Shown here: in pieces, positions 14,907-21,613 of the stretch
How positions within the stretch are numbered: position 1 is the first letter of the stretch
How the letters are laid out: every line of letters starts with the position of its first letter
The notes under the pieces: generated by a model
The model's database searches: none
Told to the model about the DNA's origin: nothing
The model's input: the letters and a program-made list of their open reading frames with translations, nothing else
Assembly: GCA_903834855.1 (NCBI GenBank)
Contig: CAILKS010000071.1
Coordinates: forward strand, 1-33,575
DNA: 33,575 nucleotides
DNA from: an uncultured bacterium
GTDB lineage: Bacteria; Patescibacteriota; Minisyncoccia; Phycocordibacterales; UBA5272
Reading direction: 5' to 3'
Program-made: the position numbers and the translations under genes

Positions 14907-16779
14907 TAGCTTTTATTCGGCGGACACCGGAAGATACAGCTTCCTCCTTTACAATTTTAAATGTTCCGAGTGTTCCAATATTTTCTACATGAGGTCCACC
15001 GCACATTTCAATTGAGAATAAATTATTGTCTCCTTTATTTTTCCCTACACCAATTCTATAAATAGAAACTTTATCTCCGTACTTATCGGTAAATAATCCC
15101 ATGGCACCGCGTGCTTTTGCTTCTTCAATTGAAATTTCTTCACGAATTACTGGAAGATTTTCTTTTATTTTTTCATTTATTAAGTCTTCAACTTTTTTCT
15201 TTTGCTCGTCAGTCATTTTTTCAGCATAGGCAAAATCGAAACGTAATCGTTCAGATGTGATGTTTGACCCTTTCTGCACCACAGAGTCGCCTAATACAGT
15301 TCGCAGTGCTTGATGAAGCATATGTGTCGCTGTATGATACTTCACTTCCATTTCTCCGTCCCCTCCTAAGCCACCTTTAAACTTCCCAGCAGAAGCTGTA
15401 CGAGAACTTTCTGAATGTTTATTCTTTTCCTCATCAAATGACACCATATCCACCGTTATTCCTTTTTCTTTTGCTAGTTCTTCGGTTAATTCTATAGGAA
15501 AACCATATGATTGAAGTAAATGAAATGCATTCACGCCAGAAATATCGTGTCCTGCTAATTTTTCAAATTCTTTTATACCATTCTCAAGTGTTTTTCTAAA
15601 TTTACTTTCTTCTTTATCTAATTCAGATAAAATAATTTCACGCTTCTCTTGTAAATTTTTGTATTCATCTTTATAAACTGAAATAAATGAGTCAGCAATT
15701 TCTTTTGTGAAGTTTACATTTACTCCTAGATTACGGGCAAAGCGTACAGCACGACGAATAAGACGACGTACGAAATACATTTGGTCTTTATTCCCTGGCA
15801 TTACATCATCTCCGATTAAAAATACAGCAGAACGAATATGGTCGAGTATTACACGATATGCATATGTATCAGTAGTTGTTATTCCATAAGCTCTTGCAGA
15901 AAGTCTTTCAATTGTTTTCTTTGGGTCTACGAAAACGTCTATATTAAAGATATCAGGGTCATTTCTAAGGGCTGCAGCATAACGTTCAAGTCCACTACCA
16001 TGGTCTACATTCATTTGAGGAAGTTCTTCAAAACCATTTGAAGTTTTTTTATACTGCATAAAAACATTATTTCCAATTTCAAGAAAACGACCACAATCAC
16101 AATTTACGTGACATGGTAGAAGGGCATAAATACTTTTACGGTGTATTTCATTTGACCTAAAGGGATCAAAATCATAAAACATTTCAGAGTCTGGTCCACC
16201 TGGCTCACCCTCTGGCATATTTGCTGGCACTCCTGAGCGTGACCACCAATTCTTTTTTTCACTGTAATAAAAAATCTTTTCGCCGTCTTGTATTCCGTTC
16301 TCCGGATTCTCAGAAATTTTCGCAACAATATTTTTCTGTGCAAAAAGTTTCTGCCAAAGTTCTGCTGAGAATGTATCACGAGGCACACCGAGTGCTTCAT
16401 TACCGGCGAAACATGTTACATACAAGTTTTTAGTTTCCAGTTTCAAGTTTTCAGTTAGAAATTCAAACATCCACCTAATCTGTTCTTCTTTAAAATAGTC
16501 CCCAAATGACCAGTTTCCCAACATTTCAAAAAAGGTTGTGTGACGATTATCACCGACCTCTTCAATGTCTTGTGAACGAAAAGATTTTTGAGAATCAGTA
16601 ATACGCTTGCCAAGTGGGTGAGGTTGACCCAATAAATAAGGAAGCATAGGTTGCATCCCAGAGCCAGTAAACAACGTTGTAGGGTCATTTTCAGGCACGA
16701 GTGAGGCTGAAGGAACGACAGCATGCCCCTTTTCTTTCATATATTCTAAAAATTTTGAACGGATTTCGTTGACTAACAT
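14896..16779 (-). CDS. alaS: Alanyl-tRNA synthetase, shortened form without C-Ala domain
   Basis: AlaRS charges tRNA-Ala. The class II core begins NEIRSKFLEYMKEKGHAVVP, with LFTGSGMQPMLPYLLG, then KSFRSQDIEEVGDNRHTTFF and FFEMLGNWSFGDYFKEE (motif 2 region), and later VDHGSGLERYAA (motif 3 region). The tRNA-recognition helices follow (RSAVFLIGDDVMPGNKDQ, FVRRLIRRAVR). The editing domain is present: HTATHMLHQAL and CGGPHVENIGTLG supply three zinc/catalytic ligands (H, H, C) and the final His. The usual CGGTH is CGGPH. The protein ends at VRRIKATLS with 627 residues, whereas typical AlaRS has about 875; the linker and the dimerising C-Ala domain are missing. This trimming is common in reduced genomes. 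The start ATG lies in AT-rich 'ATTAGATTTTAG' repeats. Confidence 0.96.
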   Translation of the reverse strand: MLVNEIRSKFLEYMKEKGHAVVPSASLVPENDPTTLFTGSGMQPMLPYLLGQPHPLGKRITDSQKSFRSQDIEEVGDNRHTTFFEMLGNWSFGDYFKEEQIRWMFEFLTENLKLETKNLYVTCFAGNEALGVPRDTFSAELWQKLFAQKNIVAKISENPENGIQDGEKIFYYSEKKNWWSRSGVPANMPEGEPGGPDSEMFYDFDPFRSNEIHRKSIYALLPCHVNCDCGRFLEIGNNVFMQYKKTSNGFEELPQMNVDHGSGLERYAAALRNDPDIFNIDVFVDPKKTIERLSARAYGITTTDTYAYRVILDHIRSAVFLIGDDVMPGNKDQMYFVRRLIRRAVRFARNLGVNVNFTKEIADSFISVYKDEYKNLQEKREIILSELDKEESKFRKTLENGIKEFEKLAGHDISGVNAFHLLQSYGFPIELTEELAKEKGITVDMVSFDEEKNKHSESSRTASAGKFKGGLGGDGEMEVKYHTATHMLHQALRTVLGDSVVQKGSNITSERLRFDFAYAEKMTDEQKKKVEDLINEKIKENLPVIREEISIEEAKARGAMGLFTDKYGDKVSIYRIGVGKNKGDNNLFSIEMCGGPHVENIGTLGTFKIVKEEAVSSGVRRIKATLS

Positions 16780-16860
16780 AGATATTAGATTTTAGACATT
16801 AGATTTTAGATTATACAGATACAATACATTTAGATATTCATTATACAAAGATTATAGATA

Positions 16861-16888
16861 AAACAAAAGCGCATTTGTCAGACGCGCT
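16861..16888 (-). terminator. Terminator after the 16921-17214 gene
   Basis: AGCGC (16868-16872) pairs with GCGCT (16884-16888) around an 11-base loop, followed on the minus strand by TTTTGTTT. The stem is short but GC-rich. Confidence 0.65.
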
Positions 16889-16920
16889 AAGATTTTGTTG
16901 AAAGTCTCAAATCAGGCTTA

Positions 16921-17214
16921 TTAATAAAAAGGTAATACCTTTACATCAGTATTTCTATCTACCAAAGTGAAAGTTGCCCACTCTAAGTCATATTTCTTAC
17001 CACAGCTCATGACTGGGTGTGCTGCATATTTCTCATTTAAGTATTTCTTAAGAAAAATGCGCCAAGTCTCTTCAGTCGAACCAGACGGAACCTCCAAAAG
17101 GAGTATGTCACGAATTTCTGCCCCAACTTGAACACCTTCTTCAATACAGTCAAAATTAATACTGACACGAACTGCTAAATAGCTTTTCATTTCAGATTGA
17201 TTGATGTTATTCAT
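16921..17214 (-). CDS. Hypothetical protein, 97 aa
   Basis: I do not recognise this protein. I place the start at ATG 17214 (MNNINQSEMKSYLAVRV) because a clear Shine-Dalgarno, AGGAG, lies at 17224-17220 with 5 bases spacing. A longer frame would begin upstream of it. The protein is soluble. It has a beta-rich first half (YLAVRVSINFDCIEEGVQVG), then a helix (TWRIFLKKYLNEKYA) and a short strand region (LEWATFTLVDRNTDVKVLPF). It contains two cysteines. The gene is single, closed by its own terminator, and is the only gene in this window with such a strong ribosome-binding site. That may mean high or independently controlled translation. Confidence 0.7.
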   Translation of the reverse strand: MNNINQSEMKSYLAVRVSINFDCIEEGVQVGAEIRDILLLEVPSGSTEETWRIFLKKYLNEKYAAHPVMSCGKKYDLEWATFTLVDRNTDVKVLPFY

Positions 17215-17219
17215 TTTTT

Positions 17220-17224
17220 CTCCT
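17220..17224 (-). promoter_or_regulatory. Strong ribosome-binding site deciding the start at 17214
   Basis: The minus strand reads AGGAG followed by AAAAA and ATG. Most genes here lack such a site, so it stands out and fixes the start codon. Confidence 0.75.
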
Positions 17225-17282
17225 CTTCCACGACCTACGTGAATCTGCACAATACTCTACTATTTAATGAAAAAGAATGCAA

Positions 17283-17318
17283 AAAGAAAAACAGATACTT
17301 ACATATCTGTTTTTCTTT
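17283..17318 (-). terminator. Long perfect terminator hairpin after the secreted 151-aa gene
   Basis: A perfect 15-bp stem (17283-17297 with 17304-17318) carries AAAGAAAAACAGATA on one arm and the complement on the other, with loop CTTACA. The T-rich arm ends in CTTTTTGC on the minus strand. It can also act in the plus direction. Confidence 0.85.
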
Positions 17319-17358
17319 ATTATAAGAAGCTTTAAAAATATATTATTTCTGTCTTTAT

Positions 17359-17814
17359 TTACCAGCCCATCATTCCAAATCCACGTCCACCACGTTTTCC
17401 TTCACCTGTGCCCCCTTTGGCAGTTTTTGTGCTCAATGTAGCAAGTCTCTGGTCAGCCTGTACTTGAGTTATTACGCCTTTAGTTACAAGTGTAGATAGC
17501 ATTGTTTTCTGATTTGTAAGTCTGGTTGCATCCATTTTCTGTTTTACAGTATCAAGTGAAATTCCTTTTTCTTTTGCAAGAGTTTTAAGATCTTTACCTG
17601 ATGCCCATGCAGTTTTCACTTCATCAACACTTAATCCAAGCATTGTGGCATGATTCTGAAACATTGTTGTTTGTTGTACAGCTATTTCGTCTGGTGTTGC
17701 TGTTGAATTAAAATTCATATGTCCGAAAGACATTGCAGAAGCAGAAGAGATAGTTAATAGCGCTAGTCCAATACTAGGAATAAGCGCGTTTTTTAGAATA
17801 GTTTTTTTTGTCAT
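17359..17814 (-). CDS. Small secreted helical protein, sigma-operon associated
   Basis: This 151-aa protein has an N-terminal signal peptide (KNALIPSIGLALLTISSASA, cleavage after ASA). The mature part is helical. It has two similar units: 'MLGLSVDEVKTAWASGKDLK' leading to 'LAKEKGISLDTVKQKMD', then 'LVTKGVITQVQADQRL'. The C-terminus is Gly/Arg/Met-rich (GKRGGRGFGMMGW). The pattern (helix, G-L/I-S/T-x-x-E/Q turns) is like small envelope-stress or sporulation-type helical repeat proteins, but I cannot name a family. It follows an ECF sigma factor and a membrane protein, so it may be a target or sensor of that system; this is inference. It has its own TATAAT 14-19 bases before the ATG. Confidence 0.75.
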   Translation of the reverse strand: MTKKTILKNALIPSIGLALLTISSASAMSFGHMNFNSTATPDEIAVQQTTMFQNHATMLGLSVDEVKTAWASGKDLKTLAKEKGISLDTVKQKMDATRLTNQKTMLSTLVTKGVITQVQADQRLATLSTKTAKGGTGEGKRGGRGFGMMGW

Positions 17815-17827
17815 TGTGTAAAATTAA

Positions 17828-17833
17828 ATTATA
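17828..17833 (-). promoter_or_regulatory. -10 box of the secreted 151-aa gene
   Basis: The minus strand reads TATAAT, giving a start near 17821 and a leader of about 6 bases. No -35 consensus is seen, so a sigma factor with different -35 preference, such as the neighbouring ECF sigma, could be involved. Confidence 0.4.
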
Positions 17834-17914
17834 TTTGATGAAGAAAAAGACGCGCTATTTTTTTCCCCATCACTTATTACTACAACACCTGCTTTTAATT
17901 TATTTCATTTTTCT

Positions 17915-17938
17915 ATTGTGAACATTTATTTTCACAAT
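17915..17938 (-). repeat. Perfect dyad at the end of the sigma-operon membrane gene
   Basis: ATTGTGAA (17915-17922) and TTCACAAT (17931-17938) form an 8-bp stem around CATTTATT, overlapping the stop codon of the upstream membrane protein. There is no U-tract. It could be a weak terminator, an mRNA 3'-end stabiliser, or an operator for the next gene. Confidence 0.45.
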
Positions 17939-18675
17939 TATCTACTCATCATTCTCCCATGTCTTTTCTCCATATATTCTCCAAATGGAAAGTTATCCGC
18001 ATCACGAATTTTAATCGCTTCAAATTTATCATCAACCATATGACCTAAAACAACAACGTCTTCCTCTATATCCGGTAAATTATTATCTTTTATACTTGTA
18101 CTTGCGTAAACAATTTGAGTTGTCTCATCAAATAATTTTATTGTAACTTCATCTGTTGTTGTAGAGACTATTGTCCCTCGTAAAACTGTCATACTTCCAA
18201 TCTCTTTAATTGGTAGCGGCCTATCATATTCACGGGAAATAAAATCAACACTATGCATACGAGCATAATTTCTTAACTGAGAGTGTATTGGTGTTAAGGT
18301 TAATAAAGAACTAAACACAATAGCTGATAAAGTAAGAGTAAGTAGTGTGGTTATTACTGGCTTTCTAAAAGAGAAGGCGTACTTATGTACTAAGATTTCT
18401 ACAATAACAATGAGGACTACAGTTAATATAAATAAAACAAATGGTACAGCACGTATACCATGCATAATTCCACCTAGTCCAAATAATGGTAAATATATAA
18501 ATCCATATTTAGAAAGTATAAATATAATCATACTTCCAAAAAAAGTTAATACAACAAAAGCAAGCACTGTAAGGGTCATACCTAAAAGAGAATACAAAAT
18601 AAACTTCCATCTTGGAATCATACTTATTTTATTTTTTTCTACGAATTGTAGAATATTTGTTTTTATATCTGTCAT
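17938..18675 (-). CDS. Three-span membrane protein, possible anti-sigma factor
   Basis: This 245-aa protein has a short cytoplasmic N-terminus (MTDIKTNILQFVEKNKISMI), a long hydrophobic region (about residues 25-55), two more spans (about 75-95 and 107-128), and a C-terminal domain of about 115 residues. The C-terminal part is beta-rich (GSMTVLRGTIVSTTTDEVTI, VVVLGHMVDDKFEAIKIRDA), which resembles small OB-like or DUF5666-type domains. Its ATG lies four bases after the sigma stop, so both are made together. A membrane protein directly behind an ECF sigma gene is usually its anti-sigma factor. I see no zinc (HxxxCxxC) motif, so that assignment rests on gene order only. Confidence 0.65.
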   Translation of the reverse strand: MTDIKTNILQFVEKNKISMIPRWKFILYSLLGMTLTVLAFVVLTFFGSMIIFILSKYGFIYLPLFGLGGIMHGIRAVPFVLFILTVVLIVIVEILVHKYAFSFRKPVITTLLTLTLSAIVFSSLLTLTPIHSQLRNYARMHSVDFISREYDRPLPIKEIGSMTVLRGTIVSTTTDEVTIKLFDETTQIVYASTSIKDNNLPDIEEDVVVLGHMVDDKFEAIKIRDADNFPFGEYMEKRHGRMMSR

Positions 18676-18679
18676 GTTT

Positions 18680-19237
18680 TTATATGTGATCTTCTTTCTT
18701 TATATGTTTCTCTAATTGCTCACGTCCACGGCGCAGTCTTACGCCGACAGTTGCAATAGGAATATGTAACACGTCAGCGATTTCTTGATAAGAAAGTTCT
18801 TCATAATAATAAAGCACAAGTACTTCTTTATATTTAAGCGGAATTAAAGATAAAGAAGAAGTCATTAAATCTTCTAACTCTTTATCAAGAGTCCCCTTGT
18901 CAGCTGTTTCTTTTGCAAAAGGATGAGGAAATACAGTATCGAAATCTAAAAATGAAACTTTTTCATTACCTCGTTTTTTTAAATAGGTAACTGTCTCATT
19001 GTGAGCAATGCGATAAATCCAAGAATTAAAAGTTCTATCCACATCAAAACTTTGCAAATTGACGAAAACTTTTATAAAAACATTTTGTACTATATCAGTT
19101 ATATCTTCTTCATTTTGAAGAAAGCGCTTTATATAGCGGGTAAGTTTTGCTTCGTATTTATCTATCAAAACGCCAAAGAGCTCTTTGTCTCCTTTACGTA
19201 TAAGTAAAACTATTTGTTCATCTGACTGAGTATCCAT
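18680..19237 (-). CDS. ECF-type RNA polymerase sigma factor
   Basis: The 185-aa protein has sigma region 2 (residues about 20-90): LIDKYEAKLTRYIKRFLQNE, DITDIVQNVFIKVFVNL and FNSWIYRIAHNETVTYLKKR. Region 4 lies at the C-terminus: SLIPLKYKEVLVLYYYEELS, YQEIADVLHIPIATVGVRLR, RGREQLEKHI. Regions 1.1 and 3 are absent, so it belongs to the ECF group, which redirects RNA polymerase to a small set of promoters. It heads an operon with a membrane protein and perhaps the small secreted protein. Its -10 box ends six bases before the ATG, so the transcript is probably leaderless. Two small-RNA units with strong promoters and terminators lie directly upstream. Confidence 0.92.
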   Translation of the reverse strand: MDTQSDEQIVLLIRKGDKELFGVLIDKYEAKLTRYIKRFLQNEEDITDIVQNVFIKVFVNLQSFDVDRTFNSWIYRIAHNETVTYLKKRGNEKVSFLDFDTVFPHPFAKETADKGTLDKELEDLMTSSLSLIPLKYKEVLVLYYYEELSYQEIADVLHIPIATVGVRLRRGREQLEKHIKKEDHI

Positions 19238-19243
19238 AAGAAG

Positions 19244-19249
19244 AGTATA
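19244..19249 (-). promoter_or_regulatory. -10 box of the ECF sigma operon (leaderless)
   Basis: The minus strand reads ACTG-TATACT-CTTCTT-ATG, putting +1 on the A of the start codon (19237). The ACTG-TATAMT-N6-ATG layout is the same as in the pilin cassettes at 22142, 22829 and 28668. Confidence 0.55.
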
Positions 19250-19311
19250 CAGTTAATACATAAAGATTGGGGAATATATTTCATAAATGCCTTATAGCTT
19301 AAAAATTAGGC

Positions 19312-19343
19312 AAAAAAAAGAGGCCCCAAACTCGAGTGGGGCC
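19312..19343 (-). terminator. Terminator of small RNA A
   Basis: A GC-rich stem GGCCCCA/TGGGGCC (19322-19343) is followed on the minus strand by TC and eight T residues (19319-19312). Confidence 0.85.
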
Positions 19344-19384
19344 CCAAACCAACTAGATAGGCAACTGCAAAAAGCAGCGTTGGT
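19312..19384 (-). ncRNA. Predicted small RNA A (promoter-proximal to the sigma gene)
   Basis: On the minus strand a start near 19384 opens an RNA of about 73 nt. It has two structures. The first is CCAAC (19383-19379) paired with GTTGG (19353-19349), holding an inner hairpin CTGC-TTTTT-GCAG. The second is GGCCCC...GGGGCC (19343-19322), followed by TCTTTTTTTT, an intrinsic terminator. A promoter with exact TTGACA and TACAAT lies at 19391-19420. The reading frame overlapping it (19292-19483) has no protein character. A related second unit lies 144 bases upstream. The transcript itself is inferred, not observed. Confidence 0.7.
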
Positions 19385-19390
19385 CTGTAT

Positions 19391-19420
19391 ATTGTAGCAT
19401 AAAATAGTCTCTTTTGTCAA
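19391..19420 (-). promoter_or_regulatory. Promoter of small RNA A
   Basis: TTGACA (19420-19415), an 18-base spacer and TACAAT (19396-19391) on the minus strand. The predicted start is A at 19384, one base before the first stem. Confidence 0.8.
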
Positions 19421-19443
19421 GAGCCTTAACTGATTAATTAAGC

Positions 19444-19476
19444 AAAAAGATGGCCCCACCTTGCAATGGGGGGCCA
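19444..19476 (-). terminator. Terminator of small RNA B
   Basis: The stem TGGCCCC/GGGGCCA (ends of 19451-19476) is followed by TCTTTTTGC on the minus strand. Confidence 0.8.
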
Positions 19477-19529
19477 AATCCAACTATTCGGAAACTGGGG
19501 GAGGACCAGTCCGAAGATGTCAGTTGGAA
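19444..19529 (-). ncRNA. Predicted small RNA B (twin of A)
   Basis: On the minus strand a start near 19529 opens an RNA of about 86 nt with the same plan as A. CCAACT (19527-19522) pairs with AGTTGG (19485-19480), and inside it TTCGGA pairs with TCCGAA. At the tip, CTGG pairs with CCAG around the loop TCCTCCC. The linker ATTT leads into the terminator stem GGCCCC/GGGGCC (19476-19451) and TCTTTTTGC. The outer stem, linker and terminator are recognisably homologous to A, while the inner hairpin differs. The C-rich loop could pair with Shine-Dalgarno (GGAGG-like) sequences, as in several known regulatory RNAs; this is inference. Confidence 0.7.
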
Positions 19530-19534
19530 TACAT

Positions 19535-19564
19535 TTTATAGCACGAAATACAATTATTTGTCAA
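19535..19564 (-). promoter_or_regulatory. Promoter of small RNA B
   Basis: TTGACA (19564-19559), an 18-base spacer and TATAAA (19540-19535) on the minus strand. Hexamer choice and spacing equal those of RNA A. Confidence 0.8.
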
Positions 19565-19574
19565 GTATAAAAAA

Positions 19575-19619
19575 GAGAAGTCCATAAAGTTGAAAGTCCA
19601 TAAAGTCTATAAAGTAAAT
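19575..19619. repeat. Tandem AAAGTCCATAAAGT units
   Basis: Successive near-identical units AAGTCCATAAAGTTG, AAAGTCCATAAAGT and CTATAAAGTAAAT lie just upstream of the RNA B promoter. They belong to the family seen at 10562-10664 and 12480-12602. Confidence 0.65.
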
Positions 19620-19660
19620 ACATTCACCTAAATTATTATGTGATTTTAGATTTTGAATTT

Positions 19661-19788
19661 GTTTAAGATTTAAAATTGCTTTAGATACGCGAAGCCTAGG
19701 TATTTTTCTAGGAGACGTACTTAATAGTACGTTGACGAAGAAGAATTCCGTAGCGACAAAGTAGATGAAGTAATTTTAAATCTTAAAC
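19661..19788. repeat. Inverted-repeat element directly behind ychF
   Basis: Perfect 17-bp arms GTTTAAGATTTAAAATT (19661-19677) and AATTTTAAATCTTAAAC (19772-19788) enclose the family core with TAGATACGCG, a CCTAG/CTAGG hairpin, CGTAC-TTAATA-GTACG (19716-19731) and GTAGATGAAGT. The right arm includes the ychF stop codon and its last four codons. Confidence 0.75.
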
Positions 19789-20873
19789 TCAATCACGTCG
19801 CCATCTTGGACAATATATTCCTTCCCTTCAGTCCTTAAAACTCCTTTTGACTTTGCTTCCGCAAAACTTCCACACTTAACTAAGTCTTCATAAGAAACTA
19901 CTTCCGCACGAATAAACTTCGTTTCAAAATCAGAGTGAATAGCTGCCGCAGCTACTGGTGCAGTAGATCCTTTTTTAATAGTCCAAGCACGCGTCTCCAT
20001 TTCCCCTGTTGTTAAATATGATTCAAGTAAAAGCAAATCGTAACCTGACTTTATAAGACTATCAACGCCACTATCGTGGGCGCCGAGTTCATTTCGCATT
20101 TCATCAAGTTCAGCACCTTCAAAATCTTTTAATTCATCTTCAATCTTTGCATCCACTACTACATATTTAAAATTATTATCATTAAAATATTTAATTAGAC
20201 TTTGAAAACGATCATCATTCATCTCATCCAAATTTTTACCACCGGATTGTTTATTCAAAACATAAAGAAAAGGTTTCATTGTAATCAAGTGAAGATCACG
20301 AATAAGTTTTAATTCTTCGTGATCAAACTTTAAAGTATTAGCAAGCTTTCCTTCATCAAAAGTTTTTTTGAAAATATCTAATATACCTTGAAATTTTATC
20401 GCATCTTTGTCCCCACGTTTTACATCTTTCCCAATTGTTTGACTACGCTTATCAACTGTCTGCATATCAGCCAAAATTAATTCCATATTTATAATTTCAA
20501 TATCACGAAGTGGGTCAACTGTACCTTCCACGTGTATGAGTTCACCATTTTCATAAATACGTACTACCTCAGCAATAGCATCAGTCTCACGAATATGTGC
20601 AAGGAAAGCATTTCCAAGTCCTTCACCAGCAGATGCTCCTTTTACAAGACCAGCGATGTCTACGAATTCAACAATGGCCGGAACTAATTTTTTTGAACCA
20701 GAAATTTTAGAAAGCACTTCTAGTCTTGGATCAGGTACAGGAACAATTCCCACTGCTGGATCAATAGTACAAAATGGATAATTCTCTGCCGGAACTGATT
20801 TTTTTGTAAGTGCATTAAAAAGCGTTGATTTTCCAACGTTTGGTAGCCCAACAATTCCGATAGATAATGACAT
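19776..20873 (-). CDS. ychF: Ribosome-binding ATPase/GTPase YchF (Obg family)
   Basis: YchF/OLA1 is a conserved P-loop protein that binds ribosomes and takes part in translation and stress control. The 365-aa protein has G1 GLPNVGKSTLFNALT, G3 DIAGLVKGASAGEGLGN and NAFLAHIRETDAI. A coiled-coil insertion follows, and a C-terminal TGS domain (RAWTIKKGSTAPVAAAAIHS, DFETKFIRAEVVSYEDLV, GKEYIVQDGDVIEFKI). The G4 position, usually N-x-x-E in this family (NVNED in E. coli, which favours ATP), reads YVLNKQSGGKN here, so nucleotide preference may differ. Length is normal. An inverted-repeat element starts inside its last codons. The start is ATG 20873. Confidence 0.96.
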   Translation of the reverse strand: MSLSIGIVGLPNVGKSTLFNALTKKSVPAENYPFCTIDPAVGIVPVPDPRLEVLSKISGSKKLVPAIVEFVDIAGLVKGASAGEGLGNAFLAHIRETDAIAEVVRIYENGELIHVEGTVDPLRDIEIINMELILADMQTVDKRSQTIGKDVKRGDKDAIKFQGILDIFKKTFDEGKLANTLKFDHEELKLIRDLHLITMKPFLYVLNKQSGGKNLDEMNDDRFQSLIKYFNDNNFKYVVVDAKIEDELKDFEGAELDEMRNELGAHDSGVDSLIKSGYDLLLLESYLTTGEMETRAWTIKKGSTAPVAAAAIHSDFETKFIRAEVVSYEDLVKCGSFAEAKSKGVLRTEGKEYIVQDGDVIEFKI

Positions 20874-20989
20874 GGTAATAGTTTAAAGGTAAGAGTTAAG
20901 AGGAAAGAGAAAATACAAGAAAAAATACTTTCAAAAACCAATTGCTTAATATTCTAACACAAAAAACTAATTACAGTGATTTAATAATT

Positions 20990-21556
20990 TTAAGACAGGA
21001 GTTCATCGATGAGTTCACTTACTCCTACTCCGTTTTTTGAGGAAATTTGGAATAGTGGAATATTACCAGTTATTGTTTCTATTTCTTTTAATTTTTTGTG
21101 AAAGTCTTTTTGAGTTATTTTATCTACTTTACTCAAAACAATAATAATATTTTTATTGTGACTCTTTAGATCTTCGAACATAAGTATATCTTTGTCTGTC
21201 ATACCGACATTTATATCAAAAATAAGTACAACTTTTTTCTGTGTATAAACATTATTAAATAAATAAGTACTGATAAGACTGGCAAGTTTATCCTTCATTG
21301 CAAATGAAACTTTTGCATAACCATATCCTGGTAAGTCTACAAAATAAAAAGAATCATTAATTAAGAAAAAATTAATTTCGGCTGTTCTTCCTGGCGTAGA
21401 ACTGGTACGAGAAACCGCGCTCTTAGTTAGAGCATTAATAAGACTAGACTTACCTACATTCGATCGTCCAATAAAAGCAATCTGAGGAATGCCGTCATCC
21501 ATGATTGGATCATTACTAACTAGTCCTTTTATAAACTTTGCAGAAGTTATATTCAT
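20990..21556 (-). CDS. engB: Ribosome biogenesis GTP-binding protein EngB/YsxC
   Basis: EngB (YihA/YsxC) is an essential GTPase in 50S subunit assembly. The 188-aa protein has G1 IAFIGRSNVGKSSLINALTK, G2 TSSTPGRTAEINFF, and G3 YFVDLPGYGYAKVSF. Its G4 is LSKVDKIT (usual TKxD changed to SKVD) and G5 SSKNGVG. All are in the expected order, and length is typical. It lies between the pilus locus and ychF. The gap of about 115 bases to ychF contains nothing I can name. Confidence 0.96.
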   Translation of the reverse strand: MNITSAKFIKGLVSNDPIMDDGIPQIAFIGRSNVGKSSLINALTKSAVSRTSSTPGRTAEINFFLINDSFYFVDLPGYGYAKVSFAMKDKLASLISTYLFNNVYTQKKVVLIFDINVGMTDKDILMFEDLKSHNKNIIIVLSKVDKITQKDFHKKLKEIETITGNIPLFQISSKNGVGVSELIDELLS

Positions 21557-21613
21557 TCTATTACACTAACAAATAAATGATGATATTGCGATGTTTATCA
21601 AAAAAATTATAAT

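Noticed and set aside
16780..16860. T-box or other riboswitch before alaS
   Set aside because: No GGTGGNACC core; the leader is AT-rich 'ATTAGATTTTAG' repeat. The same check was negative for trpS.
17915..17938. CRP-type operator
   Set aside because: TGTGA and TCACA are 10 bases apart instead of 6, and no CRP gene is visible.
19292..19483. 63-codon frame on the minus strand
   Set aside because: It overlaps the small RNA A promoter, RNA and terminator and has no protein character.
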